Assembly (NCBI GenBank): GCA_024291935.2
Contig: CM044314.1
Span: 22,666,001 to 22,730,000 of the forward strand
DNA length: 64,000 bases
Origin: Okapia johnstoni
Lineage: Eukaryota > Chordata > Mammalia > Artiodactyla > Giraffidae
Direction: 5' to 3'
Part shown: positions 1 to 11,120 of the stretch, piece by piece
Numbering within the stretch: the stretch's first letter is position 1
Layout of the letters: each line of letters begins with the position of its first letter
The notes under the pieces: generated by a model
Told to the model about the DNA's origin: nothing
Seen by the model: the letters and a program-made list of their open reading frames with translations, nothing else
Databases searched by the model: none
Made by a program: the position numbers and the translations under genes

Positions 1-140
1 TCATTTGTTTTTCCATTTATTTGTTGACATTTATTTCTAACTTTTGTTTATTGTGAATAATACGGCTGTGAACATGAATGTATGAAAACCTATAGGGTCC
101 TTGTTTTCAATTTTGTTGGGTAAATATTCAGCAGTGAGAG
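1..140 (-). mobile_element. L1 LINE fragment, antisense, runs off the window edge
   Basis: The text resembles the antisense strand of the last part of mammalian L1 ORF2 and its 3' region: a Pfoot-like 'ttgtgaataatacggctgtgaac' block (shown here only in outline) for the conserved 'abortive counter-sign' seen in most L1s, followed by a degraded 'ttgggtaaatattcag' stretch. No open frame survives. The subfamily cannot be assigned by eye, and the element continues to the left of position 1. Confidence 0.55.
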
Positions 141-316
141 TTCATGAACACTGAGATTAAGTGACTTTCTAGACTGTTTGTGCAGCCAAGGTTGTGTAAG
201 CCCACGTGCTACAGCCTTCATCACATTGCAGAGAAGAGAGGCTGGCTGTCATTCCAATGGACAAAGGCACTCCTGCATATTTGTTGGATGGGTGAATGCA
301 GAATGAAAAGATTTTG

Positions 317-502
317 TGAAGTTGCTCAGTCATGTCCGACCCTTTGCAACCCCAGGCTCCTCTGTCCATGGGATTTTCCAGGCAAGAATACTGCAGTGGA
401 TTGCCATTTCCTTCTCCAGGAGATCTTCCCCACCCAGAGATCGAACCTGGGTCTCCCACATTGTAGATAGACGCTTTCCCGTCTGAGCCACCAGGGAAGT
501 CG
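317..502 (-). mobile_element. Bov-tA SINE, antisense, with perfect 14-bp target-site duplication
   Basis: This tRNA-Glu-derived ruminant SINE reads in reverse, from the BovB-related 3' part (gttgctcagtcatgtccgac) to the tRNA-like head ending in gagccaccagggaagt. The duplication atgaaaagattttg at 303-316 and 503-516 is exact, so the ends are well fixed and the insertion is fairly young. Such SINEs are copied by BovB LINE machinery and encode no protein; open frames across it are incidental. Confidence 0.93.
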
Positions 503-516
503 ATGAAAAGATTTTG

Positions 517-2036
517 AATGTCACTCAAAAAAATTCATGTTTCTGAAGTGAAAGCTGAAGGTACTTTGACAATGGATTTCTAGAAGTAGAATAATATCAG
601 CATGTTACCCACAGCACTAAAAGCAAGGTTTCCTTCCAGCTTTATTTTCCAACCCAAAGTTTAAGTCAGTTTGCTGCCAATATATCCAGCATGCATTCGA
701 TGGGTTTGAGAAAAGGGAAAGCACTGGTTAAAAATTATGAATCTAACTCATTAAGATAATTTTTAAAAAATGCTTAATGTAAACCTATCACATTTCGGTG
801 TTTTATTTTCCCCTAAAATTGTTTCTCAGAATACCTTGGTAGACATCTTTGAGTCTTTACCTTATCTATTGGGTAAGACCTCATCTTTAGATGAACACCA
901 AGATATTTCTGTTGAATTCCAAATAGCCAAAAAAGAAAAATAATATTGAAAAGAAAACAAGACATGCATTGTCCCTATCTGCTGAGACCTCTTGCATCTC
1001 CCAGGTTTTGGTGGCAACTAGAAGGGGTGATGCAGAGCCTCTGAAAGTGCCCCCCCCACCCCCCCGCGTCCCAAAGAGAGCAGGGAGGAACTTCTGAGTA
1101 GGGTTTCCAATACTTCCCTCAGGAGAGTGCTTGGTCCTAAACTTCGGCTTGACCTGAGGTCAGAGGTCAGAGTGCCTCTTAACTCAGAGGCCACCTTGCC
1201 AGCTGTTCACACCCCATCACTGTCTTGCCTCTCAGCAGGGCCCCAGAGGGAAGGAAATCTGACAGTGTTCTGGAGCTTGCAGAAGGCAGGCTTCCCTCCC
1301 AGAATCTCAGGCCAGAACCTTCCAGCTCTTGGGAAAGAGGCTTGGGAAATTGCACCGTGGGCCAGCAGAAGGTGAGCTGGCAACACCCTTGCTGTCCTGT
1401 ATCTCTGAGCTCTTCTGCTCAGAAACCCAATGAGAGAGCAGAGGAGTGTCTGAATTGAAAAGAGGAGAGATGGTGGAGAGCTGTGTCTCCAGGCAGGGTG
1501 TCCATGCAGGATATCCACCTACAGAAGCCACACGGTAAATCTATGAGGCTGTGCTCCCTGAGGAGTCAGGTCATTGTTCAGCGGAGCGGCTATTACTGTC
1601 CTGCCCTGGCTAAGCCTGTGTCTCCATACGTGTGTTTCACCACAGCGGCCCAGCTGGGCAGGGTGGGCGAGCTTGGGCCCAGCAGGCAGCCAGGCATCGG
1701 GTCACTCAGATTTGTTTTTTCTTCAAACACTAGGACAGGAGTAGCTCTGGCTGGGAACTGCCCCCGTGCTACCTACATGGCTGCATGCCTCTGTCTCTCT
1801 CTGTTCACAACACACACTCCCCCCTACCTCCTGATGATCTCTGAGTTTTGGCTTCTCTAATTACCTTCAGGGCAAGAAGAGTCAGCAAGGAGAGTGCTCT
1901 CTTTTTTATTCACAAGCTGCCTCAGACCCCCATTTGGCCCTGCAGTACCCCTGGCATACCACTAGCTCTTCTAGGGCTTGCTAAATGCAGGGAAACCCTG
2001 CTGGATGAGGAGTTCCCTTCCAGAGAGCTTTGTCTC
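517..2036. other. Unassigned non-coding stretch
   Basis: The first 500 bases are AT-rich. From about 1000 the sequence is more GC-rich, with a C-run near 1050-1066. Several frames of 60-125 codons stay open between 1127 and 1860, but they overlap on both strands and match no domain I recognise. I see no convincing exon or promoter. Confidence 0.4.
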
Positions 2037-2185
2037 CCAAAGGTCTGGTGACAACCTGGACTTGGGGACTGGCATCTGAAGTGCAGAGGTGATGGGTGAG
2101 ACTTGAAGGACTGAGCCCTTCATCTGTGTGACCTGATGCTATCTCCAGGGAGACAGTGTCAGGATGGAGGTGTTTGTGGTATGAC
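2037..2185 (+). mobile_element. Partial ERV LTR, 3' segment, first of two copies
   Basis: About 150 bases here align closely by eye with 2940-3090, the 3' part of the fuller LTR downstream. Shared blocks include acttggggactggcatctg and gacctgatgctatctccagg. The 5' part of the LTR is absent, and the sequence before 2037 does not look like an LTR. Endogenous retroviral origin is inferred from the fuller copy. No retroviral gene is present. Confidence 0.6.
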
Positions 2186-2282
2186 AGAACCTCCTACACA
2201 GGTCACACCACATGCTGAAGTAGTGGGCTATACCCTGTTCCTCTGCTTCAACTGTGGTGATCAGTAATGTTGACGTTGTGAT

Positions 2283-2366
2283 ATTCTGATTTATAATAAA
2301 AAAAGCATACAGCAGAAGCTAACACAACACTGTAAAGCAGTTATACCCCAGTTTAACAAAAAATCA
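2283..2366 (+). mobile_element. Short L1 3' end
   Basis: The stretch cagaagctaacacaacactg followed by gtaaagcagttatacccc resembles the terminal 3' UTR of ruminant L1 elements, which normally ends just before an A-rich tail. Only about 80 bases remain, and the A-rich tail is degraded (aacaaaaaatc). It lies between the two LTR copies. Confidence 0.55.
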
Positions 2367-2479
2367 GCCCCTCCTATATGATTTATATATACATTTGGTA
2401 CTTTCTGGCACAGAGCTCCTAAAACTTAGAATTTCCTCACAATAAAAAGCATCAAGGTGTCTTTTGTTATGTTAATTAG

Positions 2480-3110
2480 GTGACTTCTGGAAAGCACCTA
2501 ACATTGCCTGCTGGTTGCTTGGAGAACCAACTATGGAATTAGAGGGTGGGAACTTTGACTCCCATCCTGAATCTCTAGAAAGGCTAAGAGGAGCTAGAGA
2601 TTGTAGAGGCTGAATCAATGATCAATAGTCAATGATTTATCAGTCATGCCTAGGCAATGAAGCCTCCATAAAAGAGTCAAAAGGATGGGGTTCAGAGAGC
2701 TTCTGGGTTGGTGAACACGTGGAGGTGTGGGGAGAATGACAAGCACAGAGAGGGTGTAGAAGCCCCATGCCCTTCCCGCATGCCTTGTCCTGTGCTTCTC
2801 TTCCATCTGGCTGTTTCCAAGTTATACCCTTCTCTTAATAAACTGACAGTCTAATAAGTAAAATGGTTGAGTTCTATGAACTGATCCAGGAAATTAATCA
2901 GACTCAAGGAGCAGGTCATTGGAACCTCTGATCCACTGCCCCAAAGCTCAGGTGACAGTTTGGACTTGGGGACTGGCATCTGGAGTGCAGAGGTGGTGGG
3001 CAAGTCTTGCAGGACTTAGCCCTTCACCTGTGTGACCTGATGCTATCTCCAGGGAGACAGTGTCAGGATAGAGGTGCTTGGCAGTACAGGATACCCCCTG
3101 CACCTTCAGA
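2480..3110 (+). mobile_element. ERV LTR, second and fuller copy
   Basis: The features are LTR-like in order: a degraded U3, a promoter-like cataaaag block near 2668, gggttcagagagcttctggg, a polyadenylation-type aataaa at about 2837, then the conserved 3' block shared with 2037-2185. The family looks like an old mammalian LTR of class III or a similar class; I could not name the subfamily. No internal retroviral genes follow. A short CA-rich tract starts at its end (3107-3142). Confidence 0.65.
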
Positions 3111-3142
3111 CACACACACACCCACACACACACATACAGAAT
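3107..3142 (+). repeat. (CA)n microsatellite, interrupted
   Basis: About 36 bases of alternating CA with one CCC interruption and a terminal cata. It sits directly after the LTR-like block. Confidence 0.85.
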
Positions 3143-3724
3143 TGGATGCAGAACCCCTTCAGATACTCAGATGATTGAAGGTAGCCACCTTGCTTTTCTG
3201 AGGGATGGATGAAGTGACAAAGAAGGAAGAAGGAAAGCGACTAATATCTATTGATTAGCTAATGCAATGCTTTCCAATTTTGAGTTTACAATTCTGAGTA
3301 AGAAACATTTTACTTTAAAAAAATATTATTTTATTGTTGTTATTTAAAATATTAAAAACATTAAAAAATGCTAATAGAACTATAAAAAATTCCTGCATTC
3401 TAAATCAAAAGCAAATGTATCAGTGTATATGCACTATACTTATTGTCTTATTCATCAATAAATATTAGAGGAACTCAAAAAAAGAGAAATACGTTTCACT
3501 TTGTACTTCATGTATATGACAGATACAGCTGAAACAAAGGTTTAGTGAAAAAGCTTACTATGTTTGATAAAGAAAAATACAAAAAAAGATTGATATCAAG
3601 TATGACTTTGAAAAGATTTAATTTCAAGTCCCCAATAAATCATTTAAAATCATGACTTACTGAACTGATTGTCCTTCTCTCTAATGGGTGGCAATTCAGA
3701 CTTCCAAACCACCGCATAAACAGG
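3143..3724. other. AT-rich unassigned stretch
   Basis: Strongly AT-rich, with A-runs and many stop codons in all frames. I see no gene, RNA or recognisable repeat. Confidence 0.4.
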
Positions 3725-3860
3725 TACCAGATGCTAGATGCTGGGCATGACTCATTTAACACCCACAAAACGTTATTGAGGAAGATATTAATAGATCCAT
3801 TTTGCCAATGAAAAAACTGAAAGCTCAGTCAGTGTAAGTGACTTGGAGAAATTCTTTGCC
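3725..3860 (-). mobile_element. MIR SINE remnant, antisense
   Basis: The order of motifs fits the reverse strand of the old tRNA-derived MIR: a 'gatgctgggcatgact' block, then tccattttgccaatgaaaaa and a ctgaaagctcagtcagtgta block that matches the degraded core. Diverged, with no target duplication visible. Confidence 0.6.
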
Positions 3861-6725
3861 TAACAAAATATCATTCTTGTTCCATTCTCTCAGCTTTGCT
3901 GACAGGAGTGGACACCTGCCCTGCTGGGGGTGGCAGGAGCTCCCTGGCACTGGGTTTGCACCAGGTCTCTGCTGTAAGTCTCTTCCATGTCTAGACCTAA
4001 GAATGCTGTGCAGTCTTTGAGTAGCAACCTCTCCACATCTCAGCTGGGAGCATCACTGATGGATGATCCTTGATCACTGCTGATCTGGAGATTTGACCGG
4101 AGCTTCTTTGGTTTGGTTTTTGTTTTGCTTCACTTTTTAAAGGGCAAGGTCCAAAGCGCTGCAGGGTTTTCCTATTGTTTCAAATGGAATAGTCCCAGAT
4201 TCAAGACTGGGTGGACCTTAGTCCTACATTTTTCTGCAGAATCTACTCTTCCTGGAGTCCGGTAGGAACTGGCTCTGATCTAAGGCACTGCATCATGCTC
4301 CTGAAAGAGGGTATAAAATAAACCCACTCTCAGGAGCTCTTTGCTTGGAATTTCCGCTTTTCAATCTGAAACCAAATTTGAGGAGTGAAGTCAAAATTAT
4401 ATCAGAGTCCCTTCCTTTCTTTTTCTATTCCCTCCCAAAATATCTGTCCGGATTCTAGCTGCTGCTGGTCCAGTGACTCCACTTGGAGAACTGTAGATGT
4501 AGTTAATGTTCCCCACACGAAACATCCCCAGACTTATCTGAAGTCTATCTGGGGCTCTCTGCACTCCAGGGGAAGGGGGGTTGTGTAGAAAGATCACTGT
4601 GGTCAAGGTTAGCCTGCAATGAAATGTGTTTGAAGTTGCTACCTAATACCTCTATCCTTTTCCGAAGGCAGGTTCCCTCCCAGGAGCTGGATGCTGGTGA
4701 TTGGCACGTCCCCAGAGTGTACCCACAAACCTGCTGATGTCCATCCCATCTGTCAGAGCATATGCTCTGAAACGCACAGGCTTCCCACCAGGAGCTCATT
4801 ATTCACAAATCACTAAGCCAGCAGCCGGGAATGTCTTCTCTTGGCCGCCACTCTCTCTGTGGCCAATACAAGCCTGACAGGTGCTACCAGCACCCCAGAG
4901 GTCCTTCTCTTCTGCCTCCAAGCCACTACCTGTGGGTGCTCACAGAGATGTCTGTGCACAAAGGCTCTCCTGGTCTTAGTCAATGCCTGGGAAATTTTGC
5001 ACTTATACCTGTTTTTATGGTAATTATTAGTTACAGTGAGGACTACTCCCCGGGCAAGGTCAGTGTTCTCTTCTAGTGTTAAACACTGAACCAAAATGCC
5101 TTCAAATCAAGCCAAATCTGCCCGTGTCTTCTGAGTACGTTTGGATAGATGCAGCTCCCTCTGTGCTCTGTGAAACCAGAAGCCCAGGGCTCTGAACTCT
5201 TGCTGATCCAGAGGGCATTCAGGAGCATCCCTGGAGAGTGCTGGTGAGCTGTGGGTTTGGGGTTCATCTTGGCCATCTTTGCTTTGGTTGGTTTGCTGGA
5301 ACACTGTTATTGCTAACACACTATTACTATTTGAACAGGCAGAAAAAAATCAACAAGAAAAAAGGACACAGGTTTTTTCTGTTTAATAGTCTAACAATAT
5401 TATCCTGATTTGTCTGAGAACGAACACAGATCATTTGTAAGCTGCCCTGTGTGCCTTTGGACCGGCACAAACGTGCGTGTGCACACACACACAGCAAGAT
5501 ATCTCAGAGCTATTGAAAACCCTTATATCTCACTTTATATCAACCTTTACTCCTAGATCCTGCAGGCACAGAGCCTTTCTGACAATAACTTTCCTCTGAA
5601 CGAGTGGAGAAAATAGACCTGACTTTGCTCAGTAGTTTTCTCCTTCAAGAGTCACCTTGAAGGAGACGCAGATCTCTGCAGTGGGCACTACCTGCTTGTG
5701 TTGCACAACGTCTGACTCTAGTGCTCTCTCTGAGCTTAGACCTGTGGCAGGCCTGCCTCTGTCTGGCTCCTGATCAGAGCAGAGAAATGGAGTGAGGGCA
5801 GGGTCTGTAGACAGGTGTCTGTCTTAAAGAGAACCAGCATGCTGACCTGAATAAGGGCAGCCTCAGGGCAGGAGAGGGGATGAAATGTCAGGAGCAGCTT
5901 TCCTAGGAGACCAAGCTCCTTTTCCACTAAAAACAATGTCTAGAGTCTCATAAGAATTCTTCAGTGCCTGTAGATGTGTCCAAACTGGAGGATTTCACCT
6001 ACAGCCTGAGCCTAGGGAAAAGGAAACCTGATATGTAGAGACTATGAACATGACACAAATAATTAAGGACCAAGCTCGTGTTCCATGGGAGCAGCATGGG
6101 GCAGGTCAGAGCCATGGTGGGGCCCCTATTTCCAGCTTTGGCTCTGGGTCTGGCTGGGGAGTGAAGAAAGCTGCATCCACAGGGCTGAGAAGCTGGCATC
6201 TTTCACAATGGAAGGAACACTGGCATCAGAAGGCCTATTACGAGGTAAAAGGGCAACATGTGGGTACAGTTGCCCTGGCCCAGAATGTGGGTGAGTGAGC
6301 AGGGAGCTCGTCTCCAAAACACCCAAATAAACAAAGGCAGCAAAAAGGATGCTGAGGCCACCCGGGGGCAAGTTTCTCTGTGTTCCCATCAGAGTGTGAT
6401 TCAGAGATGACACTTGGTTCTGCCAGAGCTGCAATCCCAGGGCTCCAGCCCCATCAGCCCACAGGATGGCTACACGGGGGCTGTTGGGGCTGGGAGCCTC
6501 ACATCTGCTCTGTATTTCACCTAGTTCTCGATGACACAATCAACAGAAAGACCCAGGGCTTATGGAGTGCAGGCCCAGCTCCTAGGTGGCTCATGAAGGG
6601 CAAGGACAAGAGCCAGGAGTCAGCCAGGATGAGGCACCTGAGCTGCAGTTCTGAGATGTCCAGTCACCATCCACATGGAAACGGTGTCATTGATATTGGA
6701 TCCAGAAACTGTATTTGTGCCTTTA
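3861..6725. other. Long unassigned non-coding stretch
   Basis: About 2.9 kb with moderate GC content. Open frames reach 60-137 codons on both strands (for example 6126-6539 antisense) but overlap each other and show no recognisable domain. A short (CA) tract lies near 5480-5494. I found no convincing exon, RNA gene or recent transposon here. Confidence 0.4.
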
Positions 6726-6860
6726 GTTTATAAAGTCTTCCTGAACATACTGTCTCATTTAATCTCCTGACTTGGTAATGATAGGGGAGGCAACGTGTGC
6801 CATTTTACAGAAGAGGCAACTTGGGCTTAGAGAGACTGGTAAGCAGAAGGCACCAGAACC
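6726..6860 (-). mobile_element. MIR SINE remnant, antisense
   Basis: The block ctcatttaatctcctgac, followed by a gccattttacagaagaggca motif and gcttagagagactggtaag, is the usual reverse-strand MIR signature. It is diverged and partial. Confidence 0.7.
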
Positions 6861-7614
6861 TCTCACTAGAGATCTGTGTGCATCCATATCCTTCCTTTGT
6901 TTCCAGGCTTTTGTGTCTGCAAACTCATTTTGTGTCTGCAAACATATTTTAGTCAGGAAGAATTAAATATCAATTTCCCCTCGCATCACCCTCTTATCAC
7001 ATGCCCCAGGCAAAGAAGATAGGGCCAGAGTTCTCCTCATCACTTCAGAGGAAGTTCAGTGAAGTCATGATAACTAACCCTGGCTACTAGCAGAGAGGGT
7101 GTCCAGGCTGAGGACAGCTGTGCCAAGAGACTGGGAAGAACGAGGCATTTTCACCCACCACATCTGAGGTAGGCTGCTGTGAGTGTGTGGTCCCCTCCCT
7201 TACTCAGTCAGCAGGAATCTGTACAAATAGATTTAAAAGGCAGAACACAGTGCCCCTTGGCCAGGACAGATGGCAAAGGCAAAGGAGCCTAGTGGAGCAA
7301 AACAGACAATGGAGGGAAGTTCCTACAGAAAGAAGGTGCAGTTCCAGGAGGCACCTGCCCCACAGCTGTGACCCAGTGGCAGCACTTGAGTCCACGCCTG
7401 GAGCGGGGTGGAGGTGCTGCTGGGGTCTCCAGGTGCGCAGCTGTCTCCTTGCTGCTTGGTCCTGGTCAACAGGGAGTAGGACGGCCTCCGTGATTATCCC
7501 TCCTCCTCTGTGAGCAGCACAGAATGTGTCCCGTCTTCCCCAAAACAGTCTTCTTTGGAGAAGCATCTCCAGGGCAGCTGGCCATCTAAAGCAGTTGTGC
7601 TTCCTGAACATGCA
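6861..7614. other. Unassigned stretch before the CA array
   Basis: Two near-identical short segments (tttgtgtctgcaaac at 6909-6923 and 6929-6943) stand side by side. The rest is unremarkable, and an open frame of 108 codons at 7187-7513 has no recognisable domain. Confidence 0.35.
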
Positions 7615-8490
7615 GATATACACACACACAGACATACACACATGCACTTCACACACACACATATATATTTCACATATACATACATACACACACACATGCA
7701 CACACACATACCTCACACATACCTCACATAAACATATACACATACACATACATACCTCAATACATATATACACAATACACACACAAACACGTACATACAC
7801 ACATACATACTTCACATACACACATAAATCACACACACCTTTACACACATACACACCTCACATACACACACGTCACACACACACACACACATGCACACAC
7901 ACATCTTACACACATACATAACTTACATATACATATACACCCATACACATGCATACCTCACATACATATATACACAATACCCACATACACATACATACGC
8001 ACGTACATGCTTCACATACACACATACATCACACACATTCACATACATACCTCACATAGACAGACACACACACACACCTCACATGCACACACACATACAT
8101 AGCTCACATGCACATATACACACATATCTCATATACACACACACACATACATACCTACATACCTCACACACATGTATACACACCTACATATACATACTTC
8201 ACATACACACATACAGATAGAAATACACAAACCACACACACACTGCACAGACACATACACTTACACATATAAATACCCACACACCAGACACATACACACA
8301 CATCACACATACATACCTCATGTATACAGGTACACACATACAGACAAAAAATACACATACCACAGAGACACACACTACACAGACACGCATAATCACACAT
8401 ATAAAGACACAGACGCAAGATACATACAACCTACACACAGATGCACATGCATCACACACATACCCAGACAGCACAGATAACACATTCACT
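7615..8490 (+). repeat. Long CA/CATA-rich simple array
   Basis: About 870 bases made almost only of A, C and T on this strand, built from CA, CATA and CATACATA units with recurring cctcacatacat-type interruptions. G is nearly absent. The array keeps several frames open on both strands, giving Cys/Val/Tyr-rich or His/Thr-rich translations that are artefacts of the short repeat. The units are imperfect, which points to an old, expanded dinucleotide tract. Length variation between individuals is likely. Confidence 0.95.
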
Positions 8491-8739
8491 TAATCAGATA
8501 CTCAACTGTGAGTTTCTGCTGCCACCGAGAGGCTCAGCTTGGAAGAAGCAGATGGAAGAATGAAACCCCCTTGAGATCTTAATTTACCAACGATCTCTGC
8601 ATCCAAGAGCAACTGCTTATTTTTCCAAATCAAGGGCTAGAGGCGTTCCAGTCAGGGAAAGGATACATGTGTTATTTGGATAAGGAATCTGCCTCCTTGA
8701 TTTAGTAAAATCAATTTCCCACTCTTTTGAGCTCTGAAA

Positions 8740-8860
8740 ATCATACATATGTGTGTGCACACATATGTATTTGTTTGTGAATATGCATGTGCACATGTGT
8801 GTGTGTGAGAGAAACCTGTACCTTGTGTGTATACACATATATGTGTGTGAACATGTGTGG
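8740..8860 (+). repeat. TG-rich simple tract
   Basis: About 120 bases of TG/TATG-rich sequence, broken by other bases and including gtgtgtgcacacatatgtat and a tgtgtgtgtgtg run. It is the complementary composition to the CA array 250 bases upstream. Confidence 0.85.
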
Positions 8861-9804
8861 TGTGTCATTTCTTAGAAGATATTCAAATCAGACATGATGC
8901 CAAAAGTCACGGGAGGTTTAGGACCAGAGGTCAAGGAGAAGAATGGGCAACTTAAAGCTGCAAATTCATGATGAGGTAGAACTCTCTGAGAGCTCATGAA
9001 ACAACCTGGCTCAGGCTTCCAGACCAATCAGTTTGGAAATCCTTACCAATTTGTGTAAATAAAGCTCTTTCTGGAAAGCCTGAGCATGATTCTTTTAAAG
9101 ATTCTCAGAATGATCATATTGTGCAGCCAGGGTAGAGGACCACGGTTTGCCTCAAGTGGCAGCTACTTTGAGGTTTTCTCCTAGGTGCTATTAGATTTTT
9201 CTGTTTGGGGGATTTTAGTCAACTTTTAACAATGACAAGTTAACTTTGCCTTTCATTTCAACAACTCAAAAATGTGAACATAGTTTTTGAAATATAATTT
9301 TCTTTAGCTATCTCTGATCAATTCTGTTTTGTTCCCCCTCAAATTAGTGGCACATTTTCTGGACTTTTGCTTATAATTCTTTTCTTGGTCAATTTGAATA
9401 TCCTCATTAATTTTCACTACACCTCAGTATGAATATGAGGAATAATGGCTCCATTTTCAGAAGGAACAAGAGAAGTTTGAGGGGCAACCAGGGAACCTTA
9501 TGAATCTGGCTACTGTTTTACCAGATGACCTCAGAGTTCCTTCCATCCCTAATATTTTAAAATTTCACAACTTTCTGAATGTGCTACTGAATTCATTCTT
9601 CCATAAAGAAGATGGATTGAAACTTTATCCCTTAAATTTATATCATTATAATTATGAAATATAATTCCTTTCATGTAACTTTTTCTTTAATAGTACTAGT
9701 TACAACAACACACCCTGATATCATTTCAAACTAGACTAGAAAGAACATTAGTGATGCCGCCACTATCTCAGTCCTTACGTCATGTTTCCATGTCTTTTCC
9801 CAAG
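8861..9804. other. Unassigned AT-rich stretch
   Basis: No gene or clear repeat. A block around 9420-9480 (ctccattttcagaaggaaca) faintly resembles an antisense MIR, but not enough to call. Confidence 0.35.
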
Positions 9805-10075
9805 AGTGCAATCTTTGTTGACCTCCTGTGATAGACTGAACTGTGTCCCTCACCCCTCCCACCCAATTAAAATATCGAATGTGACTGCATATGGAGACAG
9901 AGCCTTTAAGGAGATAATTAAGGTTAAATGAGGTCTTAAGAGTGGGGCTCTGTCTGACAGGACTGGTGTCTGTGAGATGAGACACCAGAGATTTCTCTAT
10001 ATGTGTGTTCAGATAAGGGGCCATGTAAAAGCACAGCAGGAAAGCACATTTCTGCAAGCCAAAGAGAGAGACTTC
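9805..10075 (+). mobile_element. MaLR-type LTR (MST/MLT1-like)
   Basis: The motif order fits old ERVL-MaLR LTRs in sense orientation: gatagactgaactgtgtccc at the start, then a 'gtgactgcatatggagacagagcc' block in outline, 'taaggttaaatgaggtc', gagacaccagagatttctct, and a 'ccatgtaaaagcacagcagg' block with gcaagccaaagagagag. These non-autonomous LTRs carry no genes of their own. Confidence 0.65.
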
Positions 10076-10984
10076 ATCAGAAACCCCTTTATTTCTGAGA
10101 TTAACTTTAATACTCTTCTTTATTTAACCCAGTATATCCAACACTTTTATTTTAATATATAATCAATATAGAAATTGCTAATGATATGTTTTACACTTTT
10201 ACAGAAAGTCTTCAAAGTCTGATGTGTATTTTACACTAATAAAGCTTTTCAAATGCTCGATAGCCAAGTGTGACTTATGGCACCATATTGAGCAACAGGG
10301 ATTCATGTCATAGTCCCAAGTTTGCTGTTCAGTATGTTCCACTCTGCTTGATCAATACTAAATAGATAACATGGAAATGATCAGTTAATTAGCTTACAAG
10401 TCATTACAGATAAGGGCTCAACGGCAGAAGTCTTTTGAAGGCACTGTATGCTGGTTACGAATATGACTTTATATTATATTTCCTTTGACTCAAATATGGA
10501 AAAGGAAAGCAGAATGTAAAAGGAAAAGCAAACACCTTTATTAAAATATTAGGACTAACAAATGTGGTAAATTAGATTCATTTTAGAAATATTCAGTCTT
10601 TTCTCTATACATCCAAGAAAGAGTGTACCTCCCTGTTCTGTTGTTATCAGTTTGGTCATGTGACTTGGGATTTAGCACTCGTGACAGAACAGAGGCTTGA
10701 AGCGTGGTTGCACATTTGGGCTCTCACACATGGGATAAACTCCCAGTTCAGGAACTGGATGTCAGACACATGGTACAGAGCTACCCCAGCTGATTCACCC
10801 AGTCAAGCCCAAGTCAATACACAAATGCCAGAGATACCTAAAATTTTGTATGCTTCTGAAATTTGGTGGTCGTTTGTCATGCAGCCTTATTGTGGCAATA
10901 ACTAGCTGATAACTGTCAACTGAGGATTAGTCAAACAAAAGGTACACTCTGAAATGATATTGCAGATCATTGTGCAAACAGGTA
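10076..10984. other. Unassigned AT-rich stretch
   Basis: AT-rich. A frame of 81 codons at 10660-10905 has no recognisable domain. No clear transposon boundary. Confidence 0.35.
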
Positions 10985-11120
10985 AGTGTATTAGCTTTTG
11001 CTGTGGCAACAAAATCTCCTTTTTTCTGTGACTTAAAGCAGGCAGCATTTCTTTACTTCTCACTCCTTAGTTTGCAGGTAGGCTGTGCCAGATCCCCTAC
11101 AGGATGCAGGTAGGCAGATA
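10985..11120 (-). mobile_element. Possible MaLR-type LTR end, antisense
   Basis: gtattagcttttgctgtggc followed by aacaaaatct and gacttaaagca with a ttctttacttctcactc block resembles the reversed 3' end of MLT1/MST-like LTRs. The match is partial and the far boundary is unclear. Confidence 0.4.

Noticed and set aside
169..528. Open frames of 64-119 codons across the first SINE
   Set aside because: They are translations of a Bov-tA copy. Similar frames recur at other SINEs (for example 45021-45257 and 47102-47392).
1127..1860. Cluster of overlapping frames in GC-richer DNA, possible exon
   Set aside because: Frames on both strands are equally long, and no domain or convincing splice sites were found.
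6126..6539. A 137-codon antisense frame
   Set aside because: No recognisable domain, overlaps sense frames of similar quality, and has no splice or promoter context.
7204..7854. A 216-codon antisense frame, Cys/Val/Tyr-rich
   Set aside because: Its distinctive part is the translation of the CA/CATA array. The composition follows the repeat unit, and overlapping frames on the other strand are equally open.
7526..8480. His/Thr-rich sense frames of 102-131 codons
   Set aside because: Same simple array read on the other strand; no non-repetitive domain.
7615..8490. Possible CRISPR-like or satellite array
   Set aside because: There are no constant repeats with unique spacers. The units are 2-4 bases with imperfect longer echoes.
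9400..9500. Antisense MIR
   Set aside because: Only one short motif fits.
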